From contig JAHFTP010000020.1 of the NCBI GenBank assembly GCA_023265495.1, positions 1-14,365 on the forward strand: 14,365 bases of DNA. Direction: 5' to 3'. This document shows positions 1 through 7,090 of the stretch, one piece after another. The notes under the pieces were generated by a model. The model was not told the DNA's origin. It ran no database searches and saw only the letters and a list, made by a program, of their open reading frames with translations. The DNA comes from Chlamydiota bacterium (GTDB lineage Bacteria; Chlamydiota; Chlamydiia; Chlamydiales; Rhabdochlamydiaceae). The position numbers were made by a program, and so were the translations under genes. Each line of letters starts with the position of its first letter. Position 1 is the stretch's first letter.

Positions 1-292
1 GTGCAAGGCCATCTGCATCTCCAATGACAAAGTTTAGATGGGAGCCCTGCTTTTCTAGTGTATGAAACAATAACTTAGAAAAGTCTAGGCTGTCTAGCAG
101 TCTGCCTTTGGGATCTAGGCTAATCCACGCCACAGACTCTTTGCTCAGGAAATCTGTCAGTTGTTCTTGATTTTTTGCTAGGATCCATTCGATGCCCATG
201 GTAGTCTTAAGCCGTTTATGGTATTCGGAGAGAGCCTCATGGAGCCAGGGTTCTTTCGTTTTTCCTACGGTAAAAATCTTAATTTTGTACAT
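1..292 (-). CDS. rlmH: RlmH, 23S rRNA pseudouridine-1915 N3-methyltransferase (partial, 3' end beyond window)
   Basis: The minus strand is open from an ATG at 292 to the window edge, giving 97 residues of a family that is usually about 155 long; the C-terminal third is missing. It begins MYKIKIFTVGKTKEPWL, which fits the RlmH N-terminus (beta strand, then VGK and a W), followed by a helix with EYxKRLK. Near the edge it reads FVIGDADGLA, the SAM-binding loop of this SPOUT-type (knotted) methyltransferase family, where IGGxxG is usual; here the second glycine position is Asp. RlmH methylates a pseudouridine in helix 69 of 23S rRNA on assembled 70S ribosomes. The upstream bases show only a weak Shine-Dalgarno sequence (AGG about 13 bases before the ATG). 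The start lies two bases from the divergent lgt start, so its promoter must lie within lgt coding sequence. Confidence 0.9.
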   Translation of the reverse strand, partial: MYKIKIFTVGKTKEPWLHEALSEYHKRLKTTMGIEWILAKNQEQLTDFLSKESVAWISLDPKGRLLDSLDFSKLLFHTLEKQGSHLNFVIGDADGLA

Positions 293-294
293 AG

Positions 295-1470
295 ATGTTA
301 GCCTATTTAACTTGGGATCCGTCCCCTTCCGTTTTTCCCTTCTGTTTGCCTTTGCTTCATAGACCCATTCTTTGGTATGGAGTTCTTTTTGCCTTGGGGT
401 TCCTTCTAGGATACTCCATTTTACTTTATCTGCTGCAGAGATTTTTTTGTTCCAAACCCTATCTTTCGCTAGAAGATCTCGACGGTCCTCTCTTATGGAG
501 GTTTTTGCAGAGCAAACATCCGGAGCAGGAGAGGGAAACACTCAAAGAAAAGATCGCAGAGCAGCTCGCTAGCCTGTCCGTAGATGTTGCTCAGGAATAT
601 AGAGAAAATAAGAAAGAATCCCTTCTGAAAGCAGTGAATGTCCTTATAGGGGAAAAGTTTTTTTCCAGCTGTAGCGTGTCAAAAAAAACGGCAAAAATCC
701 TTTCCTTTTTCAAACATAGAGTGACAGAGAAAGAGTTAGAGAGGATGAAAGAAAAGCTTGTAATAGAGAGTCTTCTTTCTCCTTGCGTGGCTACCTGTAC
801 AAATCAAACAAAAGCCCTTGCGGAAAAGATCTCTCTATCAGTCATTCTTGGAGCAGTGATAGGAGCGAGGCTAGGCGATGTTCTTTTTTACCAAGGCTTT
901 CAAGAGGTTTTAGCAGATCCTCTTTCCATCATAAAAATATGGGAGGGGGGACTTGCCAGTCATGGCGGCGCTGCCGGCATTATCCTAGCGCTCGTCATTT
1001 TGTCGAAAAGACAAAAGAAGTATTCTTTTTTGCAGCTTGTCGATTTTGTTGTTATTCCAACAGCTTTTGCCGCCTGTTTGATACGTGTCGGAAATTTTTT
1101 CAATCAAGAGATTTTAGGGACGCCATCGGCTCTTCCATGGGCTGTGCTTTTTGGCCACCCGGCCGATGGCAGTCTTCCGGTGCCCCGGCATCCGGTACAG
1201 CTGTATGAAGCGCTTTTCTATCTGATAACTTTTGCTTTTCTTATGGCTTATTGGAGAAAGAGATTCTTAAGGTTGCCTGAGGGAAAACTGACAGGACTGT
1301 TTTTACTGCTTGTCTTTGGATTTCGTTTCCTTATAGAGTTTTATAAAACGGAACAAAGCATGCATATCTCTTCCTCTTCCCCTTTGACCATGGGACAGTA
1401 TTTAAGTATTCCTCTGATTGTACTTGGCGCATATTTATTTTTTAGGAAGGCTATGAGCAAGGCCCTATAA
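295..1470 (+). CDS. lgt: Lgt, prolipoprotein diacylglyceryl transferase with a large insertion
   Basis: Inner-membrane enzyme that moves diacylglycerol from phosphatidylglycerol to the lipobox cysteine of prolipoproteins, the first step of lipoprotein maturation. Signature residues are all visible: WYG at 27-29 in the first membrane segment, GARLGDVLFY at 190-199, EGGLASHGGAAG at 217-228 (catalytic-region His 223), RVGNFFNQE at 264-272 (Arg264, Asn267), RHPVQLYEA at 298-306, and FRFLIEFYK at 343-351 (Arg344, Glu348), followed by MGQYLSIP at 366-373. The protein has 391 residues against roughly 270-290 for typical Lgt. The excess sits between the first membrane helix (about 24-48) and the helix before GARLG: residues about 52-175 are charged, helical and unlike Lgt. 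The start at 295 is chosen because the WYG segment follows at the usual distance and no other in-frame ATG precedes it; no clear Shine-Dalgarno sequence is seen. Confidence 0.96.
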   Translation: MLAYLTWDPSPSVFPFCLPLLHRPILWYGVLFALGFLLGYSILLYLLQRFFCSKPYLSLEDLDGPLLWRFLQSKHPEQERETLKEKIAEQLASLSVDVAQEYRENKKESLLKAVNVLIGEKFFSSCSVSKKTAKILSFFKHRVTEKELERMKEKLVIESLLSPCVATCTNQTKALAEKISLSVILGAVIGARLGDVLFYQGFQEVLADPLSIIKIWEGGLASHGGAAGIILALVILSKRQKKYSFLQLVDFVVIPTAFAACLIRVGNFFNQEILGTPSALPWAVLFGHPADGSLPVPRHPVQLYEALFYLITFAFLMAYWRKRFLRLPEGKLTGLFLLLVFGFRFLIEFYKTEQSMHISSSSPLTMGQYLSIPLIVLGAYLFFRKAMSKAL

Positions 1471-1490
1471 TGCACGCATATAGGGCCTTG
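1458..1490. terminator. Hairpin between convergent genes, possible bidirectional terminator
   Basis: A perfect 12-bp inverted repeat (CAAGGCCCTATA at 1458-1469, TATAGGGCCTTG at 1479-1490) with a 9-base loop. The left arm contains the last codons of lgt and the stop codon TAA (1468-1470) straddles arm and loop. On the plus strand it is followed by TGTGGTTTTA, a short T run; on the minus strand the trailing T run is poor. It sits between the convergent stops of lgt (1470) and the minus-strand gene ending at 1498, which is where a shared terminator is expected. Confidence 0.75.
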
Positions 1491-1497
1491 TGTGGTT

Positions 1498-2235
1498 TTA
1501 CGCTTCACCTTTTGCAAGTAGTACAGCTACGAGAGTAGGAGCTGTAAGTTCACTATTTCCCAATGCTTTGAATACGATCCCTTTTGCATTGACATCGATG
1601 CCACGATCGATCTGCACAGCATTTAAGGCGTAGATCCTTAAGTTTAGGCCTTTCAGAGCCAGAGTGGAAGAGGCCTTGGCAAACAGCTCATCTTGTCCTT
1701 TCTCTTGTTCTTTAGGGTCTTTATTGTCTTGGCAGAATTGGTAGTATTCCAGCATGGAGTCAGGGGAGAGTCCATCTATCAGTAGATCTTGACGTGGTTT
1801 AAACATGAGCGCTTGTCCTACGGGGAGCATGTTGAGGAAAGCAACGAGCTCGGAGAGCGATCTGCGCAGAGCTAGGGGTTTGGAGACAATGCGGAGTGAT
1901 CCCGTATTTCCCGGAAGGATAGTCCAAGAGTTGTCCGCCAGATTAAATTGTCCCAGGTTAATAGATCCTTCAAGATTGATCTCTAAAGAGAATCGATTCA
2001 TCATTCGTTGAAGCATTTGCAGCTGTATGGCGGGCTCTGTTGAGCCGGCAGCAGTTAAAAAGTCGTTGAGGTCGATGTTTTGGATCACAAGCTTTTGTCC
2101 GGCTTCTATGTCAAAAGAGGCATTTTGAGAGAGCTTTTCTGCTAGTTGCCAAGTAGTCATTTTCATCTCTTCGTCTGTAGCCAGAGAAGTCTCAGATGGT
2201 CTTGTGGGAGATGCTTTTTCGTTTTCCTTTTTCAT
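1498..2235 (-). CDS. Hypothetical soluble protein, 245 residues
   Basis: I do not recognise this protein. The frame is open to 2379, but the start is placed at the ATG at 2235 because AAAGGA lies six bases upstream of it, and a start at 2379 would overlap the upstream gene. From 2235 it encodes 245 residues with no signal peptide and no membrane segment. The N-terminus is polar (lysine, glutamate, serine, threonine rich, residues 1-25). The body holds alternating hydrophobic strands, for example RFSLEINLEGSINLGQFNLA, and near the C-terminus LALKGLNLRIYALNAVQIDR and APTLVAVLLAKGEA, suggesting a beta-rich C-terminal half; a charged stretch rich in Lys, Glu and Gln precedes that last part. It lies 79 bases downstream of the 617-residue gene on the same strand and ends at the hairpin shared with lgt, so the two unknown genes may be cotranscribed. 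Confidence 0.75.
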   Translation of the reverse strand: MKKENEKASPTRPSETSLATDEEMKMTTWQLAEKLSQNASFDIEAGQKLVIQNIDLNDFLTAAGSTEPAIQLQMLQRMMNRFSLEINLEGSINLGQFNLADNSWTILPGNTGSLRIVSKPLALRRSLSELVAFLNMLPVGQALMFKPRQDLLIDGLSPDSMLEYYQFCQDNKDPKEQEKGQDELFAKASSTLALKGLNLRIYALNAVQIDRGIDVNAKGIVFKALGNSELTAPTLVAVLLAKGEA

Positions 2236-2314
2236 AAAAATCCTTTGGTAAAAAATACACTTTATTGTTGTAGCAACCAAGGCATTTCTTGCAAAGCATT
2301 TATTTTTGAGAGAT

Positions 2315-4168
2315 CTAGCGGCGGTTAGGGAGCTTTCCCTTAGGAGAAAGCAGGGGAGTGCACTTTGTGCATAGCTCATCGAGTTTCATGCATAAAGTGT
2401 CTGGGTCATAATTATTTTGAGAAAAGAAGAGGGTATGCCACTGAATAAACCTTTCGAAAGAAGATTCTTGCTTAGAGAATTCTTGATACCATAAGTATTT
2501 ATAGACAGTCCAAATGCGAGATTGCAGCTGAACGGCATAGACAGACAGGTGAGGATAGCTTTTCAAATAGTCTTGGGCTACTTCTGCAATGAAAGTAAAA
2601 TGACTTTGTATGATTCCTTGTTTTTCTTTCCATTTCTTTTGTAGAAGTTTCGTTAGAGGTAGATCGGCATCTAGGCTTACAATACGACAGAGTAAATCAT
2701 TTTGGAGGGAGTGCAAGTGTACTCTTCGATCAATTTCTTTCCATTTTTTTGTTTCTGTTAGCTCTTTTGTATTCCTAAAAAATTGCACCACTTCCTGTAC
2801 TATGGCTGAAAAGCTGAGGTGCGGATTATCAATGAGGATAAGACCAATCTCTTCTTCGATCTTTTGTCCTATTCTATAGGGAAGCTTTTCTAGGACTCCC
2901 TCCGTTTCGACGAGGATTTTCCAAAGAACAATCTCTAAGATCTCTTTTTCATTGCCCGGCAAAGAAGGAAGGTTTTTTGTCTCTTCATAGGAGGCACAAA
3001 GTGCTTTTGCTACATAATCGATGGAATGGCAGAACTGATCGTTGCGCATAAGGAGAAGTTCCGCAGATATGAATGCATAGACGGCTTGAGGGAGAGGGGG
3101 TTTTTCCGGTTTTGGTGTAGGATAGGTGGCTAGGATAGCTTCTTTGAGCTGATGTGTAGGGATGTCCTTGGGAAGCTGACTGGCTAGCGAGTAAAGGGCA
3201 AGGACTCTTCTGACTACGTCGGTAAGCTGCGGTGCAGCGGATGCTGACTTGCAAAGGCTTGTATGTCTTCTCATAAAATTGCAGATGGCCGATTTTTGTT
3301 CCGCGACAAATTGGAGGTGAAAAGGGGAGCTGGGATAGAGCTTTTCCGCAAGCATAGCCGAAACATTGCATGTGACGGTGTCGAGTGAGGAGAAACTGGG
3401 TAGGTCGTGAAGGGACTGCAAGGATTCTTTGATCTTATATTCAAGCTCGCCTTGCCCTATTTGCAGCTCTTTTGCTAGAATTTCTAATTGTGTTTTTATA
3501 ATTAGATTATCTATTTGATCTTGTTTTTCATAAGGGCTTTTATACAAAGAAGAAGGGTAGTCGGTAAGTAGATGTCTTTGCATGGACCATATGGTCTGTG
3601 TAAGTTCATCCAATTTAGGTCTTGTCCCGTCAACCGTAGCAATGCACTCAGCAAGTTTGGTGGCAAGCTGGTAGGAGAAGTGGTGGGGATAATAGGAATT
3701 ATGTGTTTGGTCGTATTGCTTTAGGTTTTCTTTGATAAAGAAATGGATATTAATTTTCCCATCTTGATTAATGGATTCTTTTTTTGTCTGAATTTGCTGA
3801 GAATAGAAATTAATTTTATCCCATGTCTTTTTTATTGCATGGGAACTTAATCGGTATTTGGGAAATTTTTTTTGGAACTCTAAAGAAATTTTTTTTAGAA
3901 GAAGCTCTTCAATTTTATGAGACCATTTGGTATCAGGACTGATTTTCATCATCTCTTTTTTGATACTATCGGAAAGAAAAAGGCTTAAATCAGAATAGGG
4001 ATCATGAAATTCGGGTGCTTCATCTACAACGGAGCGATATTCTTCAATTTCGATCAATTTGTTCTTTTTTCTTATGCTTCTTAATGTGTGCAGATGTGTA
4101 AGATCATAAGGTGATGAACTAGATGAATAACTGTCTTTAATTGAAGTGTAGTTTTTGTTTCTTATCAT
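2315..4168 (-). CDS. Hypothetical helical repeat protein, 617 residues
   Basis: Not recognised as a known family. It has no signal peptide and no membrane segment, and is almost wholly helical in character. The N-terminus (1-35) is polar, with a run of five serines at 15-19, then basic. I see degenerate internal repeats: a helix with small and hydrophobic residues, a loop often with Pro, then a helix centred on a Trp. The centres read KKTWDKINF (113-121), QTIWSMQRH (191-199), KSAICNFMR (292-300, Cys in place of Trp), EIVLWKILV (412-420) and QSRIWTVYK (549-557). The pieces before them also align, for instance LEFQKKFPK (96-104) with AQDYLKSYP (531-539). The ATG at 4168 is preceded only by a weak AAAG. 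It follows an AT-rich 305-base gap and precedes the 245-residue gene. A role as a secreted or host-directed scaffold is conceivable for this type of organism, but that is a guess. Confidence 0.8.
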   Translation of the reverse strand: MIRNKNYTSIKDSYSSSSSPYDLTHLHTLRSIRKKNKLIEIEEYRSVVDEAPEFHDPYSDLSLFLSDSIKKEMMKISPDTKWSHKIEELLLKKISLEFQKKFPKYRLSSHAIKKTWDKINFYSQQIQTKKESINQDGKINIHFFIKENLKQYDQTHNSYYPHHFSYQLATKLAECIATVDGTRPKLDELTQTIWSMQRHLLTDYPSSLYKSPYEKQDQIDNLIIKTQLEILAKELQIGQGELEYKIKESLQSLHDLPSFSSLDTVTCNVSAMLAEKLYPSSPFHLQFVAEQKSAICNFMRRHTSLCKSASAAPQLTDVVRRVLALYSLASQLPKDIPTHQLKEAILATYPTPKPEKPPLPQAVYAFISAELLLMRNDQFCHSIDYVAKALCASYEETKNLPSLPGNEKEILEIVLWKILVETEGVLEKLPYRIGQKIEEEIGLILIDNPHLSFSAIVQEVVQFFRNTKELTETKKWKEIDRRVHLHSLQNDLLCRIVSLDADLPLTKLLQKKWKEKQGIIQSHFTFIAEVAQDYLKSYPHLSVYAVQLQSRIWTVYKYLWYQEFSKQESSFERFIQWHTLFFSQNNYDPDTLCMKLDELCTKCTPLLSPKGKLPNRR

Positions 4169-4473
4169 ACTTTGATTGCTAAATTTGGTGTTGCCGAGTT
4201 TTTAATTTTTTTTAGCGTGTAATTCTTTGTCTAACTCAACTGAATTATTTTTGTCTATTAATTTGTTCATTTATTGTTTTTGTATTAGTTTTTAGTTGGT
4301 TTTGAATTCCGTGAAAAAGGCCTTTAAAATGTTGTCTGAATGAGGTTTTAATTAGATGTTTTTAGTTATGATTTTTTTGAAAAATAAATTGATGCTTGCA
4401 AGAAATATTAACAAGAAAGCAAGTTGAATTACTTAGGTTTCGATTGCGTTATTATGATAAGAAAACAAAGGCT
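4169..4473. other. AT-rich intergenic region upstream of the 617-residue gene
   Basis: The 305 bases between the ridA stop and the start of the 617-residue gene (both minus strand) are strikingly AT-rich with long T runs and hold no credible gene. The region must contain the promoter of the 617-residue gene, but no convincing -35/-10 pair stands out. A short dyad AAAGGCCTTT lies near 4317-4326. A weak hairpin (CTTGC/GCAAG arms with a loop of about 19 bases, 4396-4424) lies downstream of ridA and could be a poor terminator. Confidence 0.5.
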
Positions 4474-4875
4474 TTAGCCCATATAGACAATACAGGAAAT
4501 CTCTACAAGTACATCAAGGGGAAGCATGCCTACTTGCATGGCCTGTCTTGCGGGCTTAATCGGAGCAGTGAACCAATTAGCATAGATTTCGTTCATCTCT
4601 TTAAAATGATTCAAGTCTTTTAAATAGACTTCTGTTTTTACAACATGAGCAAAAGTACGGCCGGCTTCTTTAAGAATAGAGGCAATGTTATTGAGCACTT
4701 GGTTTGTTTGGGCTGCTATCGTTCTCTCTACGACCTGTCCCGTTGCCGGATCTATGGGGATCTGTCCCGAAACAAAAAGGAAATCTCCAGCCAGTATGGC
4801 CTGAGAATAAGGACCAATAGCTTTGGGAGCTTCAGCCGTCTCTATTTTTTTGCTCTCTTTGTGCATGTTAGCCAC
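4474..4875 (-). CDS. ridA: RidA-family enamine/imine deaminase
   Basis: A 133-residue YjgF/YER057c/UK114-family protein. It hydrolyses reactive enamine/imine intermediates, such as 2-aminoacrylate released by PLP enzymes, to the keto acid plus ammonia; the family forms soluble trimers. Family features seen: APKAIGPYSQA (16-26), FVSGQIPIDPATG (34-46), AQTNQVLNNI (55-64), VVKTEVYLKD (78-87), PARQAMQVGMLP (108-119) with the substrate-carboxylate-binding Arg110, and VEI with Glu125. The residue after that Arg is Gln, where Ser, Ala or Cys is common. The longest start is GTG at 4875; an ATG at 4866, giving MHKESKK, is equally compatible with family length. Neither has a well-spaced Shine-Dalgarno; the AAGGA seen about 14 bases before the GTG lies in a small hairpin. 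The gene starts 63 bases after the MFS transporter stop on the same strand, so the two are probably cotranscribed. Confidence 0.9.
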   Translation of the reverse strand: MANMHKESKKIETAEAPKAIGPYSQAILAGDFLFVSGQIPIDPATGQVVERTIAAQTNQVLNNIASILKEAGRTFAHVVKTEVYLKDLNHFKEMNEIYANWFTAPIKPARQAMQVGMLPLDVLVEISCIVYMG

Positions 4876-4938
4876 TCTTATAGGATTCTATCCTTGTACA
4901 AGAAATAGGAGTTTTTTGTCTAAATTATTTTGTGGAAA

Positions 4939-6462
4939 TTACTCAGAAAGAGATTTGTTTTTTTTCTGCAGAAGAAAGAAAGCTAGGATAATGCCTAGGG
5001 TTGTCATACATAGGGCAAGAACATTTAAACGCGAAAAGGAGTATAAATAAGAAGTGGTGAAGTACGCTTCTACTTTTTCTGCTATCAAAGGGGGTAGTTT
5101 TTGTAAAAAGGCCAAAGGAGCGGGCGTTTTGGATAATAGGCCGCCTAGTGCATGAGGATCAATGCTTGCTGTTTGTGCATTGCTTTGCAGTAGAGAAGAA
5201 AAAGATTGCATTTGTAGTCTTACAAACACAGATCCGAAGACGGCCATGCCAAGCGTTGAGCTAAACTGTCTGAGTGTAGTAATGAGTCCTGATGCATAGC
5301 CCCTTTCATTATCGGCTACTTGGTTGATGGCCGAGGCAAAGCAGGGGGTAAAAACTAAGGGAACGCCAAATCCAAAGGGGATAAGAACGGGTAGAAGCAA
5401 CGTGAAGCTCGGCAAGGGGAAGCAAATAAACCAAAAAAGGGAAAAGAAGATCAGGGTAAATCCTATTGTCACCGGGAGTTTAGGGCCATACCTATCAACA
5501 AGCAATCCAGCAATCGGAGCAGAAAATAGCACTGGAGCATTAGCTAAAAAAGCAATGGATCCAGCCAGTGCGGGGGAATAGCCCAGCCCATCTTGGAAGT
5601 AAATAGCCCAAAATATGGTGATGACTAGTTGGAATTGGTTTAATGCCATGCAGATATTTGTGCTAAGAAAAGTTTTATTTTTAAAAAGGGAGAGCTTAAT
5701 AAGCGCTGCAGCGGCTGTTTTTTCTTTAAGGAATAGAAAGGTAAGTAAGACGAGTCCTGCGCTTAAAAGGAAAAGGATACGCCAAGAATCCCATCCCCAT
5801 AGATTGGCTTGCATGACCCCTATGATGATGCAAGTGAACCCTAAAGCTAAGGTGGAAAATCCTGCGATATCAAAAGGTTCCTTTTTTCTTTCTGTGGGCC
5901 TCACAAAGAGCAGAGTCAGAATCAGGCCAATTATTGCGATAGGAATATTGATTAAGAAGATCATATGCCAACTCATATACTCTGTTAGGCTTCCTCCGAT
6001 AAAGGGGCCTAAAGCGAGAAAAATGGAGCCGAAACTCACATAAAGGCCCAGGGCTTTTCCCCTCTGTTCGGGCGGGAAGGCTGATAGTAGTATACTACTG
6101 CTTGTGGGAAGGAGAATCGCTCCTCCAATGCCTTGTAGTATGCGACTACTTACTAAAAAAGCTTCGCTCTGGCTTAAAGCACACAGAAGAGAGGCTAAAG
6201 AAAATACACCTAAGGCCAAACAAAAGATTTTTTTATGTCCAAAAATATCTGCAATTTTTCCGCCTGCCAGGACAAAGACAGTTAATGCCAGGGTATAGCC
6301 GTTAATGATCCATTGCAGGCCTTCTTGTGTTAGGTTCAATTGTCTTTGCATTGTGGGCAGGGCAACAGGAAGAACAGAGACATCTATATAAGTCATGCAG
6401 ATGCTGCAAGTCATAGATGCTAGGATCCACCACTTGCGATTTTTTTCTGTTACAAGGGCCAT
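4939..6462 (-). CDS. DHA2-family (EmrB/QacA-type) MFS drug/proton antiporter
   Basis: A 507-residue inner-membrane transporter with the many hydrophobic segments and length of the 14-helix DHA2 group. Visible motifs: YIDVSVLPVALPTM (25-38) in helix 1 with Asp27, the motif typical of EmrB/QacA relatives; motif A GGKIADIFGHKK (67-78) in the loop between helices 2 and 3; RILQGIGGA (107-115) matching motif B with its Arg; and motif C-like ALGPFIGGSLTEYMSWHMIF (150-169), characteristic of antiporters. These point to proton-driven export of a drug-like or lipophilic compound; the substrate cannot be read from sequence. No emrA-like membrane fusion partner is adjacent. The ATG at 6462 has AAGGAAA upstream at good spacing. 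The gene is divergent from ssb across a region with three abutting dyads that may control it, and ridA follows on the same strand. Confidence 0.92.
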   Translation of the reverse strand: MALVTEKNRKWWILASMTCSICMTYIDVSVLPVALPTMQRQLNLTQEGLQWIINGYTLALTVFVLAGGKIADIFGHKKIFCLALGVFSLASLLCALSQSEAFLVSSRILQGIGGAILLPTSSSILLSAFPPEQRGKALGLYVSFGSIFLALGPFIGGSLTEYMSWHMIFLINIPIAIIGLILTLLFVRPTERKKEPFDIAGFSTLALGFTCIIIGVMQANLWGWDSWRILFLLSAGLVLLTFLFLKEKTAAAALIKLSLFKNKTFLSTNICMALNQFQLVITIFWAIYFQDGLGYSPALAGSIAFLANAPVLFSAPIAGLLVDRYGPKLPVTIGFTLIFFSLFWFICFPLPSFTLLLPVLIPFGFGVPLVFTPCFASAINQVADNERGYASGLITTLRQFSSTLGMAVFGSVFVRLQMQSFSSLLQSNAQTASIDPHALGGLLSKTPAPLAFLQKLPPLIAEKVEAYFTTSYLYSFSRLNVLALCMTTLGIILAFFLLQKKNKSLSE

Positions 6463-6508
6463 GAGTTTTCCTTAGTCTATCTTTTTTTTCAGGTTTAACA
6501 GCCATTGG

Positions 6509-6550
6509 CCTATTTGAATAGGGGAAATAAATTTCTGGAAATAAATTTCC
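6509..6550. promoter_or_regulatory. Three abutting 14-bp dyads, candidate operator array
   Basis: Between the divergent MFS and ssb genes lie three 14-bp units directly end to end, each of two 6-bp arms around a 2-bp centre: CCTATT-TG-AATAGG (6509-6522), GGAAAT-AA-ATTTCT (6523-6536, one arm mismatch) and GGAAAT-AA-ATTTCC (6537-6550). Units two and three are direct repeats differing at one base. The array is about 76 bases before the ssb start and 47 bases before the MFS start. Tandem dyads in a divergent promoter region typically bind dimeric regulators; the identity of any such regulator is not visible here. Confidence 0.5.
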
Positions 6551-6551
6551 C

Positions 6552-6581
6552 TTGTAGATTTATCTCGCACTTCGAAATAAT
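6552..6581 (+). promoter_or_regulatory. Possible promoter of ssb
   Basis: TTGTAG (6552-6557) and AATAAT (6576-6581) are separated by 18 bases. The -10 matches the sigma-70-type consensus at five of six bases, the -35 at three of six. It would start transcription about 40 bases before the ssb ATG and lies immediately downstream of the dyad array. Weak match, offered as the best candidate only. Confidence 0.3.
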
Positions 6582-6626
6582 CAGATTCCATGAAAAGTTT
6601 TTTTAAAAGATTTATAAGGAGGAATT

Positions 6627-7055
6627 ATGAATCAGATTACTATTGCCGGGCACTTAGGAGCCGATCCTGAAGTGCGTTTCACATCTTCCGGACAGAAGGT
6701 GACAACATTAAGAGTAGCTGCAAGAGCCAGGAAAGAGGAAACCATTTGGTGGAAAGTGACTATATGGGGAGAACAGTTTGACAAGATGCTTTCTTACTTT
6801 AAGAAAGGCAGTCCCATCATTGTTTTAGGAGAACTGAACAAGCCGGAGATATTTACAGATAAGGAAGGCAAACCTCAAGTTTCTATGAGTATCACAGCGA
6901 TCAATCTTCTCTTTAGTCCTTTTGGCAAGCCGGAGAGTTCTTCTTCTCATACAGATCGTAGCGAAAATGAGGCGCCCTCTTCTAGTCGTGAGCCAGTAGC
7001 TCATGGACAAGCAAAGGCAGATACCGCTTTTGCTGAAGAAGAGATGCCATTCTGA
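6627..7055 (+). CDS. ssb: Single-stranded DNA-binding protein
   Basis: A 142-residue SSB that coats single-stranded DNA during replication, recombination and repair and recruits partners through its C-terminal tip. The N-terminal OB-fold domain (1 to about 105) begins MNQITIAGHLGADPEVRFTS and continues with WWKVTIWGEQFDKMLSYFKKG, the usual strand-helix order with the conserved W and aromatic residues. A low-complexity Ser/Glu-rich linker (about 108-134) follows, and the protein ends EEEMPF, a standard acidic tip with terminal Phe. The start is firm: AAGGAGGA precedes the ATG at ideal spacing. pepA follows after 35 bases on the same strand, the order found in Chlamydia, so ssb, pepA and the pseudouridine synthase gene probably form one operon. 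Confidence 0.96.
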   Translation: MNQITIAGHLGADPEVRFTSSGQKVTTLRVAARARKEETIWWKVTIWGEQFDKMLSYFKKGSPIIVLGELNKPEIFTDKEGKPQVSMSITAINLLFSPFGKPESSSSHTDRSENEAPSSSREPVAHGQAKADTAFAEEEMPF

Positions 7056-7090
7056 GTAGATCCATATTATAACCCCACGGAGCATACAAC

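Noticed and set aside
2235..2379. N-terminal extension of the 245-residue protein to an earlier ATG
   Set aside because: It would overlap the upstream gene's end and ignore the well-placed AAAGGA before the ATG at 2235.
4317..4326. Palindrome AAAGGCCTTT in the AT-rich gap as a terminator
   Set aside because: It has no loop and is too short to form a stable stem; at most a protein-binding dyad.
4396..4623. Plus-strand open frame of 75 codons overlapping the ridA 3' end
   Set aside because: It has no Shine-Dalgarno and half of it is antisense to a well-conserved ridA; it reads as a shadow frame.
5615..6043. Plus-strand open frame of 142 codons opposite the MFS transporter
   Set aside because: Basic, low-information translation antisense to conserved membrane segments; a shadow of the real gene.
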